A stretch of 64,000 nucleotides of DNA from JBGNFV01 sp049645705 (GTDB taxonomy: Bacteria > Bacteroidota > Bacteroidia > Cytophagales > Cyclobacteriaceae): positions 1 through 64,000 of the forward strand of contig JBARUK010000043.1 of the NCBI GenBank assembly GCA_049645705.1. Direction: 5' to 3'. Shown one piece after another: positions 44,062-54,286 of this stretch. A program made the position numbers and the translations under genes. Each line of letters opens with the position of its first letter. Within the stretch, counting starts at the first letter, position 1. Below the pieces are notes generated by a model. The model saw only the letters and a list, made by a program, of their open reading frames with translations. It did no database searches and was not told the origin of the DNA.

Positions 44062-45753
44062 TTACTTCGAGCCGGCTCTCATTTCGTCGCGTGCGGCTTT
44101 GAACTCGGAGCCTTCTTTATAATTAGGGAAGGTATCTGAGTTGGCCAGTTCCACCCCCAGATCAAACATGAGCTGTACGTACTCTACCATACCCGCCATG
44201 TCCCAGGTCTCCGCGTCAAACTCGTCGCTGGGGCCGTGGTAGTGGTCAGATGTATACTCTTCCGTACGCTTTTTGCCCCAGTCAGCACCCTGCTCGCGCG
44301 ACTCGTGGCCGCTCTCTGCGTACAGCGCGGGTACGCCCATCTTGGCAAAGCTGAAGTGGTCTGAACGGTAGAAGTAGCCCGCGCCGGGATTCTGGTCCGG
44401 CGTTACCTTCATGTCCATCTTGGCCGCGGCGGCTTCCGCCAGCTCGTCCAGCTCAGACTGTCCGTAGCCCACTACTATCAGGTCTTCCGTGCTGCCTATG
44501 TTGCCCAGCGCATCCATGTTCACGATCGCCACCGTCTTATCCAGCGGGTATACCGGGTTAGTCGCATAATATTCAGACCCCAGCAGGCCCTGCTCTTCTG
44601 CCGTTACGGCCAGGAAGAGGATGGAACGTCCTTGCGGATCTTCCATTTTCGTGAAGGCTTCGGCCAGCTCGATCAGTGCCGCCGTACCGGTGGCATTGTC
44701 TACCGCGCCATTATAAATAGAGTCACCGTCTACCGGCTCGCCTACCCCCAGGTGGTCCCAGTGGGCGGTGTAGATGATGTACTCATCCTTACGGTCCGTA
44801 CCCGGCTGCAGGGCCAGCACGTTGTTGGATGTAGACTGCTTCAGTTCATTGTCCAGAGTGAGTGAGGTGGTCAGACCCATAGGCTGTGCCTTGAAGCCGG
44901 GCTTGCTGGCCTCTTCCATCAGCTTTTCGTCCATTCCAGCCAGTTCAAAGAGCTTTTTGGCACTTTCCAGGCTTATCCAGCCTTCTACCTGGGCGCGGCT
45001 CATGTTATTGTCCTCCGCCTGCAGGTACAGCGTGGGGCCGCTCCATCCGCCGCGCACTACTGACCAGGGGTAGCTGGCAGGTTCTGTGTCATGCACGATC
45101 AGCAGACCGGCAGCACCCTGGCGGGCGGCCTCTTCATATTTGTAAGACCAGCGTCCGTAGTAGGTCATGGCCTCACCGTTAAACAGCTCCTCGTCTTTCG
45201 TCGTAAAGCCCGGGTCATTTACCATCACCACCACCGTCTTGCCCTTCACGTCCAGGTCTTCGTAGTCGTTCCAGTTGTATTCGGGTGCCACTACGCCGTA
45301 TCCGGCAAATACCAGCTCGCTGTTTTGCAGTTTCGTCTGCTCCTGCACCCGTCGGGTCAGCGCCACATAGTCGTCCAGGTAGTCCAGCGACACGCTTTCG
45401 CCTTCGCCGTTCTTTATCACCATAGCACTTTGCGGCTGGCTGCTGATCTCTACCATCTGCACCTCCTGGAAGTAGCTGTCGCCGTTGCCCGGCTCCACGC
45501 CCAGCTTTTCGAACTCATCTTTCAGATAGTTAATGGTCTTTTCCTCACCGGTCGTACCCGGCATGCGGCCTTCGAACTCATCGGAGGCCAGTGTTTCGAT
45601 GTGCCGGGCAAAACCGTCTGCATCAATGGCCTGCATGGCCGTGGAGTCTGCCCACTGAACGTCCTTGTCTGTGGTTTCCTCCTGCTGTTCATTCGCCTGA
45701 CAGGCTACGGTCAGTATAAGACCGCCTGCCAGTAGTAAGTTTGAGTATTTCAT
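44062..45753 (-). CDS. M28 family zinc aminopeptidase lipoprotein with PA domain
   Basis: A 563-residue protein. I choose the internal ATG at 45753, because MKYSNLLLAGGLILTVAC is a lipoprotein signal with Cys18; an upstream ATG (45795) would add 14 residues without signal character. A protease-associated domain (about 120-260) is followed by the M28 catalytic domain with YTAHWDHLG (His/Asp), NGAVDNATGTAALIELAEA, TAEEQGLLGSEYY (general base and zinc Glu), VNMDALG and YRSDHFSFAK (last His). It cleaves N-terminal residues from extracytoplasmic peptides with two zinc ions. Confidence 0.87.
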   Translation of the reverse strand: MKYSNLLLAGGLILTVACQANEQQEETTDKDVQWADSTAMQAIDADGFARHIETLASDEFEGRMPGTTGEEKTINYLKDEFEKLGVEPGNGDSYFQEVQMVEISSQPQSAMVIKNGEGESVSLDYLDDYVALTRRVQEQTKLQNSELVFAGYGVVAPEYNWNDYEDLDVKGKTVVVMVNDPGFTTKDEELFNGEAMTYYGRWSYKYEEAARQGAAGLLIVHDTEPASYPWSVVRGGWSGPTLYLQAEDNNMSRAQVEGWISLESAKKLFELAGMDEKLMEEASKPGFKAQPMGLTTSLTLDNELKQSTSNNVLALQPGTDRKDEYIIYTAHWDHLGVGEPVDGDSIYNGAVDNATGTAALIELAEAFTKMEDPQGRSILFLAVTAEEQGLLGSEYYATNPVYPLDKTVAIVNMDALGNIGSTEDLIVVGYGQSELDELAEAAAAKMDMKVTPDQNPGAGYFYRSDHFSFAKMGVPALYAESGHESREQGADWGKKRTEEYTSDHYHGPSDEFDAETWDMAGMVEYVQLMFDLGVELANSDTFPNYKEGSEFKAARDEMRAGSK

Positions 45754-45945
45754 ATGGCTGTGTAGCATTCTATGATTCGCGTAAAAGTTAGGCATAATCC
45801 GCCACAGCCCAAAAAATGGCTATGAATTAGGGCACAGGCCGGGCGTAACAGCAGTTATATTCTTAACAATAGGTACCGCTATGATCTTGTAATTGCATGG
45901 GCTCAGCGCACAGATCAATATATCAACCATAACTTCTGACTGTCT

Positions 45946-46464
45946 ATGACTACGGATGTATTTCAGGCTCTTGCAAATGCACTTAATACATGGCACTCTG
46001 CCCTGGAAAACTACAGCCTGGTGCAACTTACCAAAGCTCCGGACTATAATAAGTGGTCTGTAGGGCAACTGTACCTGCACCTGGTAGAAGAAACCAGTTG
46101 GTACCTGAAGCAGGCAGAGTCGGCTATAGGCGGGGGAAATGATGCAGAGGCAGAAATGGGCGAAGTGCTACAGGGTTGGTTTCGTAAAAACAGCTTTCCC
46201 GACCGGAAGTTCGCAGGGCTCGCAGGCCCGCAGTCAGTACCCCAGCCCAGGTCCAGGCAACAGATAGAGGAAGGACTGGTAAGGCTACGGCAAAACCTGG
46301 GGATACTGGAAACAAAGCTAAAGCAAAAAGGCTCTGTGGGTAAGGCTGCACACCCGGAACACGGCTACCTGAGCGCCGAAGAGTGGCTTCAGTATGCGAA
46401 AATGCACTTTCGCCACCACCTCAGGCAAAAAGACCAATTGGATAATTACCTGTTCGGGGGATAA
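45946..46464 (+). CDS. DinB-like four-helix bundle protein
   Basis: A 172-residue protein of the DinB/YfiT family. It has the expected WSVGQLYLHLVEETSWYL (first metal His) and LQYAKMHFRHHLRQKDQL (last two His) motifs for a nickel/zinc site. These proteins act as thiol transferases (bacillithiol/mycothiol type) or have unknown roles. It is monocistronic. Confidence 0.75.
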   Translation: MTTDVFQALANALNTWHSALENYSLVQLTKAPDYNKWSVGQLYLHLVEETSWYLKQAESAIGGGNDAEAEMGEVLQGWFRKNSFPDRKFAGLAGPQSVPQPRSRQQIEEGLVRLRQNLGILETKLKQKGSVGKAAHPEHGYLSAEEWLQYAKMHFRHHLRQKDQLDNYLFGG

Positions 46465-46538
46465 CTTCATATCGTTCTAAAACTAGTGACTATAATATAG
46501 TCTTAATACATTCAGCCCAGAAAACCGGCGGGAAGGAA

Positions 46539-47087
46539 ATGAATAAAATATTGATACCATTACTTATTTTCATCTTAGGCTGCGGTCTAATGGAAAATAA
46601 AACATGCAAAATAAATTATCCAAAATTCACGGCAAGCAATCATCCACTGATTTATATCAAAAACTATATTGGAAGTTGTCAATACATTTATGAAGGAGAT
46701 TTTTTCATAGATGGATACTATAAAAACTATACTGACACTATGAAAATAGATGGCTCCAAGATGAATTTTAAAATAGGAGATGAATTTGTCACATTATTTG
46801 ATTTTAGAACTAAGTCGAACTATCAAGCTCAAATTGATAGTGTTGAATGGAAAATAATAATTGAGGGGTCAATAGAAGATTATATAAAGGTATTTAGAAT
46901 AAAAGATTCATTTTTATATGATGACATACTTTTTGATGTAGTGTATTTTGCATCTAAAAAGGAGGGTGTTTTAGGGTCATATGTTTCAGGTTTTGAAAAT
47001 GAAATAGAGGTCGTACTAATTCCAAATGGCAATATTTTCAGGGAAAAATGGGATTATTCAAAAAAGCGCTTTAGGAAATTGAGATAA
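46539..47087 (+). CDS. AT-rich lipoprotein of unknown function
   Basis: A 182-residue lipoprotein (FILGC lipobox, Cys15). The mature part is rich in Tyr, Lys, Ile, Phe and Asp (NYIGSCQYIYEGDFF, GYYKNYTDTMKID, SVEWKIIIEGSIEDYI). Base composition is about one-third GC, far below its neighbours, which suggests recent acquisition. I do not recognise a family. Confidence 0.6.
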   Translation: MNKILIPLLIFILGCGLMENKTCKINYPKFTASNHPLIYIKNYIGSCQYIYEGDFFIDGYYKNYTDTMKIDGSKMNFKIGDEFVTLFDFRTKSNYQAQIDSVEWKIIIEGSIEDYIKVFRIKDSFLYDDILFDVVYFASKKEGVLGSYVSGFENEIEVVLIPNGNIFREKWDYSKKRFRKLR

Positions 47088-47296
47088 AAATACAATCTTT
47101 TAGTTAGTATTGTCAAAAGCCCTCCTTGGTGCAAGAGTCGCTCTCGTACCTGGCGCGGCAGGCAATGCATCATCAGATTGCAACCTGGCAGACTGTATTA
47201 TCATTATAATATCAAACCGGAAAAAAGATCCTTCACGCTGACTATACTCCTACCCTTTCTATACTTTACCCAAAAGAAGTAAACCTATAATTCCTT

Positions 47297-48466
47297 TTAC
47301 ACCTTAACGTAAATACCCTTCCTGTTCATGATATAGCCCACCAGCCACATCAGCAGCATGTAGCAGACCGCAAAGAGCAGGGAGGCGTTCTTACCGTCCA
47401 GCCAGGAGAGAAAGGCATTTTTGTAGAGCCATGTATTGGCACCCATGCCTTCTATGTAGATGATGCCCAGCAGGCTTATGAGTGCCCAGGCCAGTATGTA
47501 GATGAAGAGAGGATTCTTACCGAAGGCCTCAAAGAACCTGGTCCAGCCCTTCCACTGCTTTATCTCCACAGTATATACCAGCGCCGCCAGCAGGGCCAGT
47601 AGCAGGCCGCTGGAATAGACTACGTATGAGCTGGTCCAGATAGGCTTATTGATGGGAAAAGAGAAACTCCACAGCGCGCCCGACAGCATAAATATCCCGC
47701 CCGCGATCAGTAGCCGCTTCACAGCATACATCGTATTGCTGCGCTTCCTGATGAACAGCCCCGCCAGGTAGCCTACCAGTACATTACCAATGGCGGGCAG
47801 GGTGCTGAGCAGGCCTTCCGGATCGAAGGGCAGGCCGAAGCCCTGGTACAGGTTTTTGGCATCGAACACCAGCCGGTCGAACTTGCCCGCCGCATTGCCC
47901 TCCAGGCTGTAAGGCGTCCCGGCATCACCGTAATAATAGGCGATGGCCCAGTAGGCCAGTAACAGAACTGCCGTAAAGATCGCAGCGCCTTTTACCCTAA
48001 AATAATATACTATCAACGAAGCCGCCAGGTAGCAAAGGGCTATCCGCTGCAGCACCCCCATGATGCGCAGGCCGGAGAAGTCGATCAGGGCAAAATCCTG
48101 CCCTTCCCGCACCACAAAGGGGAAGGCATTTAGAAACAACCCGATCAGAAAAATAAGTGCCGTTCGCGTAAATACCTTTTTCAGGAAAGAAGCCTGCCCC
48201 AGTTGCTCAAACTTCTGCATACTGAAGCTCATGGCATTGCCTACCACAAACAGAAACGACGGAAACACCAGGTCAGTAGGCGTAAACCCATGCCATGCCG
48301 CGTGGCGAAAGGGCCCGTAGATCGTCTCCCAACTACCAGGCGTATTCACCACGATCATCAGCGCGATAGTCATGCCCCTGAGCACATCCAGCGCCAGGTA
48401 GCGCTGCCCGGGAGCATATCGGGGCGGGGCGGCAGCCAAAGGTGCTTCGGCAGGGTGGTTCGTCAT
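47297..48466 (-). CDS. DUF5009 / heparan-alpha-glucosaminide N-acetyltransferase-like membrane acyltransferase
   Basis: A 389-residue polytopic protein with about 10-11 helices. The N-terminus has RYLALDVLRGMTIALMIVVN, then WHGFTPTDLVFPSFLFVVG, the signature of the HGSNAT/NagX-type family. Related bacterial enzymes acetylate amino sugars at the membrane using acetyl-CoA. It is divergent from a GH20 hexosaminidase about 940 bases away, consistent with GlcNAc-containing glycan use (inference). Confidence 0.8.
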   Translation of the reverse strand: MTNHPAEAPLAAAPPRYAPGQRYLALDVLRGMTIALMIVVNTPGSWETIYGPFRHAAWHGFTPTDLVFPSFLFVVGNAMSFSMQKFEQLGQASFLKKVFTRTALIFLIGLFLNAFPFVVREGQDFALIDFSGLRIMGVLQRIALCYLAASLIVYYFRVKGAAIFTAVLLLAYWAIAYYYGDAGTPYSLEGNAAGKFDRLVFDAKNLYQGFGLPFDPEGLLSTLPAIGNVLVGYLAGLFIRKRSNTMYAVKRLLIAGGIFMLSGALWSFSFPINKPIWTSSYVVYSSGLLLALLAALVYTVEIKQWKGWTRFFEAFGKNPLFIYILAWALISLLGIIYIEGMGANTWLYKNAFLSWLDGKNASLLFAVCYMLLMWLVGYIMNRKGIYVKV

Positions 48467-49404
48467 AGTATCGGGCCTCAGTCAGGTGAGATAAATCGTC
48501 ACTTAGTTTAGATCATTTTAAAAAAATTGCCAAATTATCCCGATCATTAGCGCGTAAATACATGGGACAGCCCCTAAAGCGTCATGTCCTGACACACCCA
48601 CTAGCGCGAGCATTCGCTCGTGCTCCCAGGTGACCAGCCGCAGGTTCCGGCTGACTGCGGACCATCCCTGTTACGGAGCCTGCAGGCTTGAATCTATTTT
48701 GCAATATTCCTACATTGACAAAGATAAGCCCTTCTTAGATCACCCTGAAATAAAGCCTTCCTGCTCCGTCTCTCTTCTGTGTTAGCTCCGTTGCTGCTCC
48801 GTTGAAAGTGTAGCTATCCTATAGTCATCCTATACCTCTCCTCCGCACAGGCCCTATTAGTTACTCCATTGTACATTTCAAAGAGAGCATGCCTTGCCAG
48901 GACAGAAACTCTCATTAATGATCTCAAAAACAAATAGAGGAAGATCCCCACTGCCGCGAAGTTGAACTTCGTGGCAATCATTCCGCGGGGTTGCACCCCG
49001 CTTTGCAGGGTGTTTGCCTTTTCTGCCAAAGGTTTTGTAAACAGAAACCAGCAGTTCCTATCTTCCACAGCCAGCAAGCATACCTTTTAATAGCCCCGGC
49101 GGGGCCAGCACATCGGTAACCTTACACATCCCAACCATATCATAAGTCCTGTAGGGACAAAACCACACCTTCCTGTTCGCTCAATCCGATGCCATAACTA
49201 ACCATAACAGATCATCGTTTCCCTTGTCGCAAGCATCCGTTTGTGACATGATGCGGAATGTATCCAAGGAAGCTATAGCACCCTATAAACCCCGAATGCC
49301 GAACAAAAGACGGGCCGTCGCTTTTTCTTCTCAGACGGTCATGGCAAAATCAGGCGTTTTTGTGTTATTAGGCCGTCACATTTAATAGATTAGCCGGTAA
49401 GACA
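48467..49404. other. Long intergenic region with hairpin repeats
   Basis: No gene is supported. It contains gcgagcattcgctcg (about 48607-48621), a double-hairpin element ccgcgaagttgaacttcgtggcaat...gcggggttgcaccccgc (48954-49005), related to the tandem array at 53375 and to 56755-56815, and a palindrome near 49092-49103 (ccccggcgggg). These are dispersed repeats of the REP type. The last ~100 bases should hold the GH20 promoter, but no clear box is visible. Confidence 0.55.
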
Positions 49405-51351
49405 ATGCCCTGTATGATCAATATATCCCGCACCTTCTTATATAGCCTTGCAGCAGTACTTACTATGCTATGCCTCGGCTCCTGTGCCACTCAGAAACCA
49501 TCCGATACCTCTGCAGACAGGCCCATAACTGTCATACCCGAGCCGGTAAGCATGGTGGCAGGTGAGGGAAGCTTTGTGCTGGACGAGAAAACGAAGATCA
49601 TCGTGCCTGACAGCAGGCCGGAATATGAAGGCGTGACACGCTACCTGCAGTCGCTCATAGGGCCGGCCACCGGGTTTTCATTAATGAAAGAAACAGGCAA
49701 ACCGGGAAAAGGTCTTAACCTGATGCTTAGCGCCCAGAGAGATGAAGAACTCGGGGATGAGGGCTACCACCTGGTAGTCAATAAAAAGGGTATTCATATT
49801 ACCGCCAATACACCTGCAGGCCTCTTTTACGGTGTGCAGACCCTTATGCAGTTGCTGCCGGGAGAGATAGAAAGCAGTGAGCAGACAAGCAGACAGTGGG
49901 CTGTGCCCTACGTAGATATTACAGACTACCCGCGCTTTGGCTGGCGGGGTATTATGCTGGACGTGAGCCGCCATTTTTTCACTAAAGAAGAAGTAAAAGA
50001 AGTGATCAGGCAAATGGCCCGGTATAAGTATAACCGCTTCCACTGGCACCTGACGGACGATCAGGGCTGGCGCATAGAGATAGACGGCCTGCCAGAGCTG
50101 ACAGAGGTAGGTGCCTGGCGCGTGGAGCGCTACGGCAGGTTTGGCGAGCGCAGACCCCCCGAGCCGGACGAGGCTGCTCCCTACGGCGGCTATTATACCC
50201 CGGAAGACATACGCGAAGTCATCGCCTTTGCCAAAGACCATTTTATAGAAGTGATGCCCGAAGTGGACGTACCCGGCCACAGCATGGCCGCCATAGCCTC
50301 CTACCCCGACCTTTCGGTGACGGACAGTACCGTGTATGTTAGCCCCGGCCATAAGTTTGCCAACTGGCTGGGCGACGGCAAGTTTGTCATGACAGAAGAC
50401 AACACGCTGGACCCCACCGATGAGAATACCTACAACTTCCTGGACAAAGTTTTCGGTGAAATAGCGGAGCTGTTCCCATTCGAGTACATACATATGGGCG
50501 GCGACGAGGCCTACCATGGCTACTGGGAGCGCGACTCGGCCGTGCAGGTATTTATGCAACAGCATGACCTGGAAGATACCGAGGCCCTGCAGAGCTACTT
50601 TGTAGGCCGGGTAAACGACATCATCCAAAGCAAAGGCAAAAAGATGATCGGCTGGGACGAGATCATGTACGGCGGCCTGGCCAAGGGTGCCTCCGTCATG
50701 AGCTGGCAGGGCACCAAAGCAGGCATAAAAGCCTCGCAGCAGGGCGTAAACGTCGTCATGAGCCCCTGGCCCATGGCGTACCTGGACCTGTACCAGGGTG
50801 ACCGTGCCGTAGAGGCCCCCACCTACAGTAAGGCCCGCCTGCAGGACATATATGGCTGGGATCCCGTGCCGGAGGGTGCGGACTCTGCCTACATCATGGG
50901 CGGGCAGGGCAACATCTGGACAGAGCATATACCGAAACCCTCACAGATAGAGTACATGGCCTACCCCCGTGCGCTTGCTTTGTCAGAGGTGCTGTGGTCT
51001 CCCCGCAGCGAGCGCGACTGGAAGGAGCTCATCCCTAAACTGGAAGATGAGTTTACCAGGCTGGATGCAGCCGGTATCAACTACTCGCGTAGTATGTACG
51101 ACCCTCTCGTAAAAGTGAGCGGCCAGGCATCTGGCCAGCTTGAGGTAGAACTGACTACAGAGGTAGACGGTCTGGACATCTACTACACCATAGACGGTAC
51201 CATCCCCAACCGCTACTCGGATGCGTACGAAAAACCCGTAGTGGTACCCGAAGGCGCAGACCGTATCCGGCTGGTCACATACAGGGAGGGCCAGCAGGTA
51301 GGGCGGCTTATCTCTATCGACCGGGAGGAGCTGAAGCGCAGAGCCAGGTAG
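49405..51351 (+). CDS. GH20 beta-N-acetylhexosaminidase lipoprotein
   Basis: A 648-residue lipoprotein (lipobox LGSC about residue 27; a start at 49414 is equally possible). Domains are GH20b (about 40-165), the GH20 barrel (170-520) with YPRFGWRGIMLDVSRHFF, NRFHWHLTDDQGWR and the catalytic pair Asp367-Glu368 in HMGGDEAYH, and a chitobiase C-terminal domain (DIYYTIDGTIPNRYSDAYEK). It removes terminal GlcNAc or GalNAc by substrate-assisted catalysis. With the membrane acyltransferase it hints at chitin or peptidoglycan amino-sugar use. Confidence 0.92.
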   Translation: MPCMINISRTFLYSLAAVLTMLCLGSCATQKPSDTSADRPITVIPEPVSMVAGEGSFVLDEKTKIIVPDSRPEYEGVTRYLQSLIGPATGFSLMKETGKPGKGLNLMLSAQRDEELGDEGYHLVVNKKGIHITANTPAGLFYGVQTLMQLLPGEIESSEQTSRQWAVPYVDITDYPRFGWRGIMLDVSRHFFTKEEVKEVIRQMARYKYNRFHWHLTDDQGWRIEIDGLPELTEVGAWRVERYGRFGERRPPEPDEAAPYGGYYTPEDIREVIAFAKDHFIEVMPEVDVPGHSMAAIASYPDLSVTDSTVYVSPGHKFANWLGDGKFVMTEDNTLDPTDENTYNFLDKVFGEIAELFPFEYIHMGGDEAYHGYWERDSAVQVFMQQHDLEDTEALQSYFVGRVNDIIQSKGKKMIGWDEIMYGGLAKGASVMSWQGTKAGIKASQQGVNVVMSPWPMAYLDLYQGDRAVEAPTYSKARLQDIYGWDPVPEGADSAYIMGGQGNIWTEHIPKPSQIEYMAYPRALALSEVLWSPRSERDWKELIPKLEDEFTRLDAAGINYSRSMYDPLVKVSGQASGQLEVELTTEVDGLDIYYTIDGTIPNRYSDAYEKPVVVPEGADRIRLVTYREGQQVGRLISIDREELKRRAR

Positions 51352-51535
51352 GTTCTGCGCAGACCTGCCTGCAGGTAGTGGGACGAGTATGCCCGCCACT
51401 CCTTTCTATTATACGAGTATTGCCCTGCCGGACCATCATACCACGAATGCGTTGCCCGTTCCTGAGGCAAACTGCAGCGGCCTTTTTTACGCTCTGATAC
51501 ATTCGCCAAGTTTTGAGAATATTGAATCTCCTTGG

Positions 51536-52954
51536 TTAAGTTAAAGGCCTCACCACCTCGCTTGTCGCCGTAGGTTTCTTTTCAGCCATGTTATGGCTAT
51601 TGACCTTCGAAAGAATAGCCTCAAGCATAGGTAGCATATTATTTAGGTTTTTAGATTTGATCAGGAAATTCCAGACAGGTTCGAACTTCTTCCAGCCACC
51701 GGTATAGAAGAAGTGCTTCATAGCATGCTTTATACTATCGTGCTTGGCACTCGACTTTACAATATTAGACCATTTGTAAAACTCATTATAAGCCCAGTCG
51801 TACCCTTCCTGTAACTGTTCCGGTGTTAGTTTATTCGTTTTGTACACTACATGCCTAGTATCAAACAAGTCCCAGTTTTTAGTAGTAAGCCGCCCTTCAT
51901 TTTCCATCTGTTTGTAAAGGTTTGTACCGGGGTACGGGGTCAGGATGTGGTATGTAGACGTTGTAATGCCATTTTTCACCCCCCAGTCTACCGTTCTTTT
52001 AAAAACATCCGTATTATCGTCATCAAGCCCAAAAACAAAACTTCCGTTGATCATTACACCAAGCGAATGAAGCCTGTTTACCGCTGCTTCATAATCTTTT
52101 TTCAGGTTCTGTTTCTTATTGCTTTGCTTCAGATTCTCAGGGGAGAAGGTCTCGAACCCTACAAACAGACTTCTCAAACCAACCTCAGCCGCTTTTTCGA
52201 CCAGGTTTCCGCGTAATATTGAATCCACTGTCGCTGCACCCTGAAAGACTCTCTTCATACCTTTCATGCCTTCAAATAGCGCACCTGCAAACTTCTGATT
52301 GCCCAGCAGGTGGTCATCCAGGAAATAGAGGTGTTTACCCGGCAGCCGTTCTATTTCTGCCAATGCATCATCTACAGCCTGGGTATAAAATGACTTTCCA
52401 CCTTGGAAAAAAGCATCTTTATAACAAAAGTCGCAATGATGGGGGCATCCCCTTGTCACCACTATCGAGTTTGGTACCAGGTATAAATGGCGTTTGATCA
52501 GATCTCTTCGAATAGGCGGTATACCATTGAGAGTTCTAATAGAAGAGGTATAGATCTTCTGAGGTTGTCTGCTTCTAAAGTCTCTGAGAAATTGAGGGAA
52601 CGTTTCTTCTCCAGGTCCGATAAAAATTGAGTCAGCATGAATCATTGCCTCCTCCGGTAGTGAAGTCACATGCAGCCCGCCCAGTATTACATACGCACCC
52701 CTGGCCCTGTAATGGTCTGCTATAGCATAGGCCCTGTAAGCATTGGTAATATATACCTGGATAATGACCAGGTCCGGCTCATCATTTAGTGTGAGGTTTT
52801 CCACGTGCTGGTCCTGCAGGTCTATCTCATCTTCCTCATCAAAATAGGCAGCAAGGGTTGCCAGCCCCAGCGGAGGAAAGAGAGAGTATTTGATGGGCCT
52901 CCAAAAGGGGCTTTCTGCTTCTGCAAGTGCCGGCAGGATCATTTTTACTTTCAT
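51536..52954 (-). CDS. B12-binding domain radical SAM protein
   Basis: A 472-residue protein; the ATG at 52954 is chosen because MKVKMILPALAEAESPF starts the B12-binding domain, whereas the upstream start (53017) adds 21 unconserved residues. Residues 1-140 form a cobalamin-binding Rossmann domain (ILGGLHVTSLPEEAM, GPGEETFPQF). The radical SAM core has CPHHCDFC (Cys170, Cys174, Cys177), the CxxxCxxC cluster, and LYFLDDHL. It is an anaerobic-type radical enzyme, often a methyltransferase or ring-forming enzyme in lipid or natural-product pathways. It faces the minus-strand precursor 7 gene about 270 bases upstream, but there is no proof of linkage. Confidence 0.87.
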   Translation of the reverse strand: MKVKMILPALAEAESPFWRPIKYSLFPPLGLATLAAYFDEEDEIDLQDQHVENLTLNDEPDLVIIQVYITNAYRAYAIADHYRARGAYVILGGLHVTSLPEEAMIHADSIFIGPGEETFPQFLRDFRSRQPQKIYTSSIRTLNGIPPIRRDLIKRHLYLVPNSIVVTRGCPHHCDFCYKDAFFQGGKSFYTQAVDDALAEIERLPGKHLYFLDDHLLGNQKFAGALFEGMKGMKRVFQGAATVDSILRGNLVEKAAEVGLRSLFVGFETFSPENLKQSNKKQNLKKDYEAAVNRLHSLGVMINGSFVFGLDDDNTDVFKRTVDWGVKNGITTSTYHILTPYPGTNLYKQMENEGRLTTKNWDLFDTRHVVYKTNKLTPEQLQEGYDWAYNEFYKWSNIVKSSAKHDSIKHAMKHFFYTGGWKKFEPVWNFLIKSKNLNNMLPMLEAILSKVNSHNMAEKKPTATSEVVRPLT

Positions 52955-53226
52955 GTAGCTATCGTTATCCCGGTATTTGATAGAGGTAGAATGTCCCTGG
53001 AAACATCTGCTATCCATATTGCCCCGGCATTAGGTTTGTGTTAATATACAGAAAGCAGAGCATAGTGGTTTGTCTGCAAGTAATATCTGATCAGTTTTCA
53101 CCGATAAGGCCAGGAGTGGGTGGCAGCACACTGAGGGAGTAGCCGTCAGGAGATAACAAAAAAACACCACTGCCCGGAAAGCCAAGTAGCGGTATTATAG
53201 TATATAATATAGCTTAGTGGACGTTC

Positions 53227-53364
53227 TCACAAGCCTTGGGCAGGTAGGTATGTGCAAAATTTAAATGGATCAGTCATTCCACCTTTCAGGTTTTTTATTT
53301 CAGCCTTTGCGTCAATAACAAAGCTTTTTACTGTCAGAGACTCTAGTTTCGCTTTCTTTTTCAT
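53227..53364 (-). CDS. GG-leader RiPP precursor 7
   Basis: A 45-residue minus-strand peptide. The leader MKKKAKLESLTVKSFVIDAK ends IKNLKGG, a strong match to the pinensin-type consensus. The core is short, MTDPFKFCTYLPAQGL, with one Cys, one Thr pair and no Ser, so at most one thioether ring can form. It lies between the radical SAM gene (downstream, same strand) and the tandem repeat array, whose first copy begins 10 bases before its start codon. Confidence 0.7.
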   Translation of the reverse strand: MKKKAKLESLTVKSFVIDAKAEIKNLKGGMTDPFKFCTYLPAQGL

Positions 53365-53374
53365 ACAGAAATTT

Positions 53375-54240
53375 CACCAACACCCTGCCTGGAGCGCTCT
53401 GCCGAGCGCAGGGAAGTACAACTTCCCTTCAATCTCAACCACGGGGTACAACCCCGCGGTAGTTAGGAGGCAGTCCAGTCACCGTCTGGTAGGCATACCA
53501 AGTTAGGAACCGAACACGGTTAGACCGGCATTCCGCTGACCCGTAAGCATAGGAGCATTGATGATCTCGCCTACACCCTGCCTGGAGCGCTCTGCCGAGC
53601 GCTGGGAAGTATAACTTCCCTTCAATCTCAACCACGGGGTACAACCCCGCGGTAGTTAGGAGGCAGTCCAGTCACCGTCTAGCAGGCATAGCCAAGTAGG
53701 AACCAAACACGGTGAGACCGACATTCCGCTGACCCGTAAGCATAGTAAGCATTGATGATCTCGCCAACACCCTGCCTGGAGCGCTCTGCCGAGCGCAGGG
53801 AAGTACAACTTCCCTTCAATCTCAACCACGGGGTACAACCCCGCGGTAGTTAGGAGGCAGTCCAGTCACAGTCTGGTAGGCATACCAAGTTAGGAACCGA
53901 ACACGGTTAGACCTACATTCCGCTGATCCGTAAGCATAGTAGCATTGATGATTTCACCAACACCCTGCCTGGAGCGCTCTGCCGAGCGCAGGGAAGTACA
54001 ACTTCCCTTCAATCTCAACCACGGGGTACAACCCCGCGGTAGTTAGGAGGCAGTCCAGTCACAGTCTGGTAGGCATAGCCAAGTAGGAACCGAACACGGT
54101 GAGACCTGCATTCCGCTGACCCGTAAGCATAGGAGCATTAATGATCTCGCCAACACTCTGCCTGGAGCGCTCTGCCGAGCGCAGGGAAGTACAACTTCCC
54201 TTCAATCTCAACCACGGGTACAACCCCGCGGTAGTTAGGA
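53375..54240. repeat. 193-bp tandem repeat array, four full copies and a partial fifth
   Basis: Copies of caccctgcctggagcgctct start at 53381, 53574, 53768, 53961 and 54154 (spacing 193, 194, 193, 193). Each copy has three adjacent hairpins: gcgctctgccgagcgc, gggaagt-aca-acttccc and cggggt-aca-accccg. The copies differ at a few per cent of positions. The last copy stops after the third hairpin. Parts of the unit are open on both strands, but codons are not kept. Related double hairpins occur at 48954 and 56755. Confidence 0.9.
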
Positions 54241-54286
54241 TCAGTAGTATACCCACCTACACCAATAGCAAAAACTATTCAGCCTA

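Noticed and set aside
53375..54240. CRISPR array or tandem coding repeats
   Set aside because: The unit of 193 bases contains no unique spacers, and small indels between copies change the frame.
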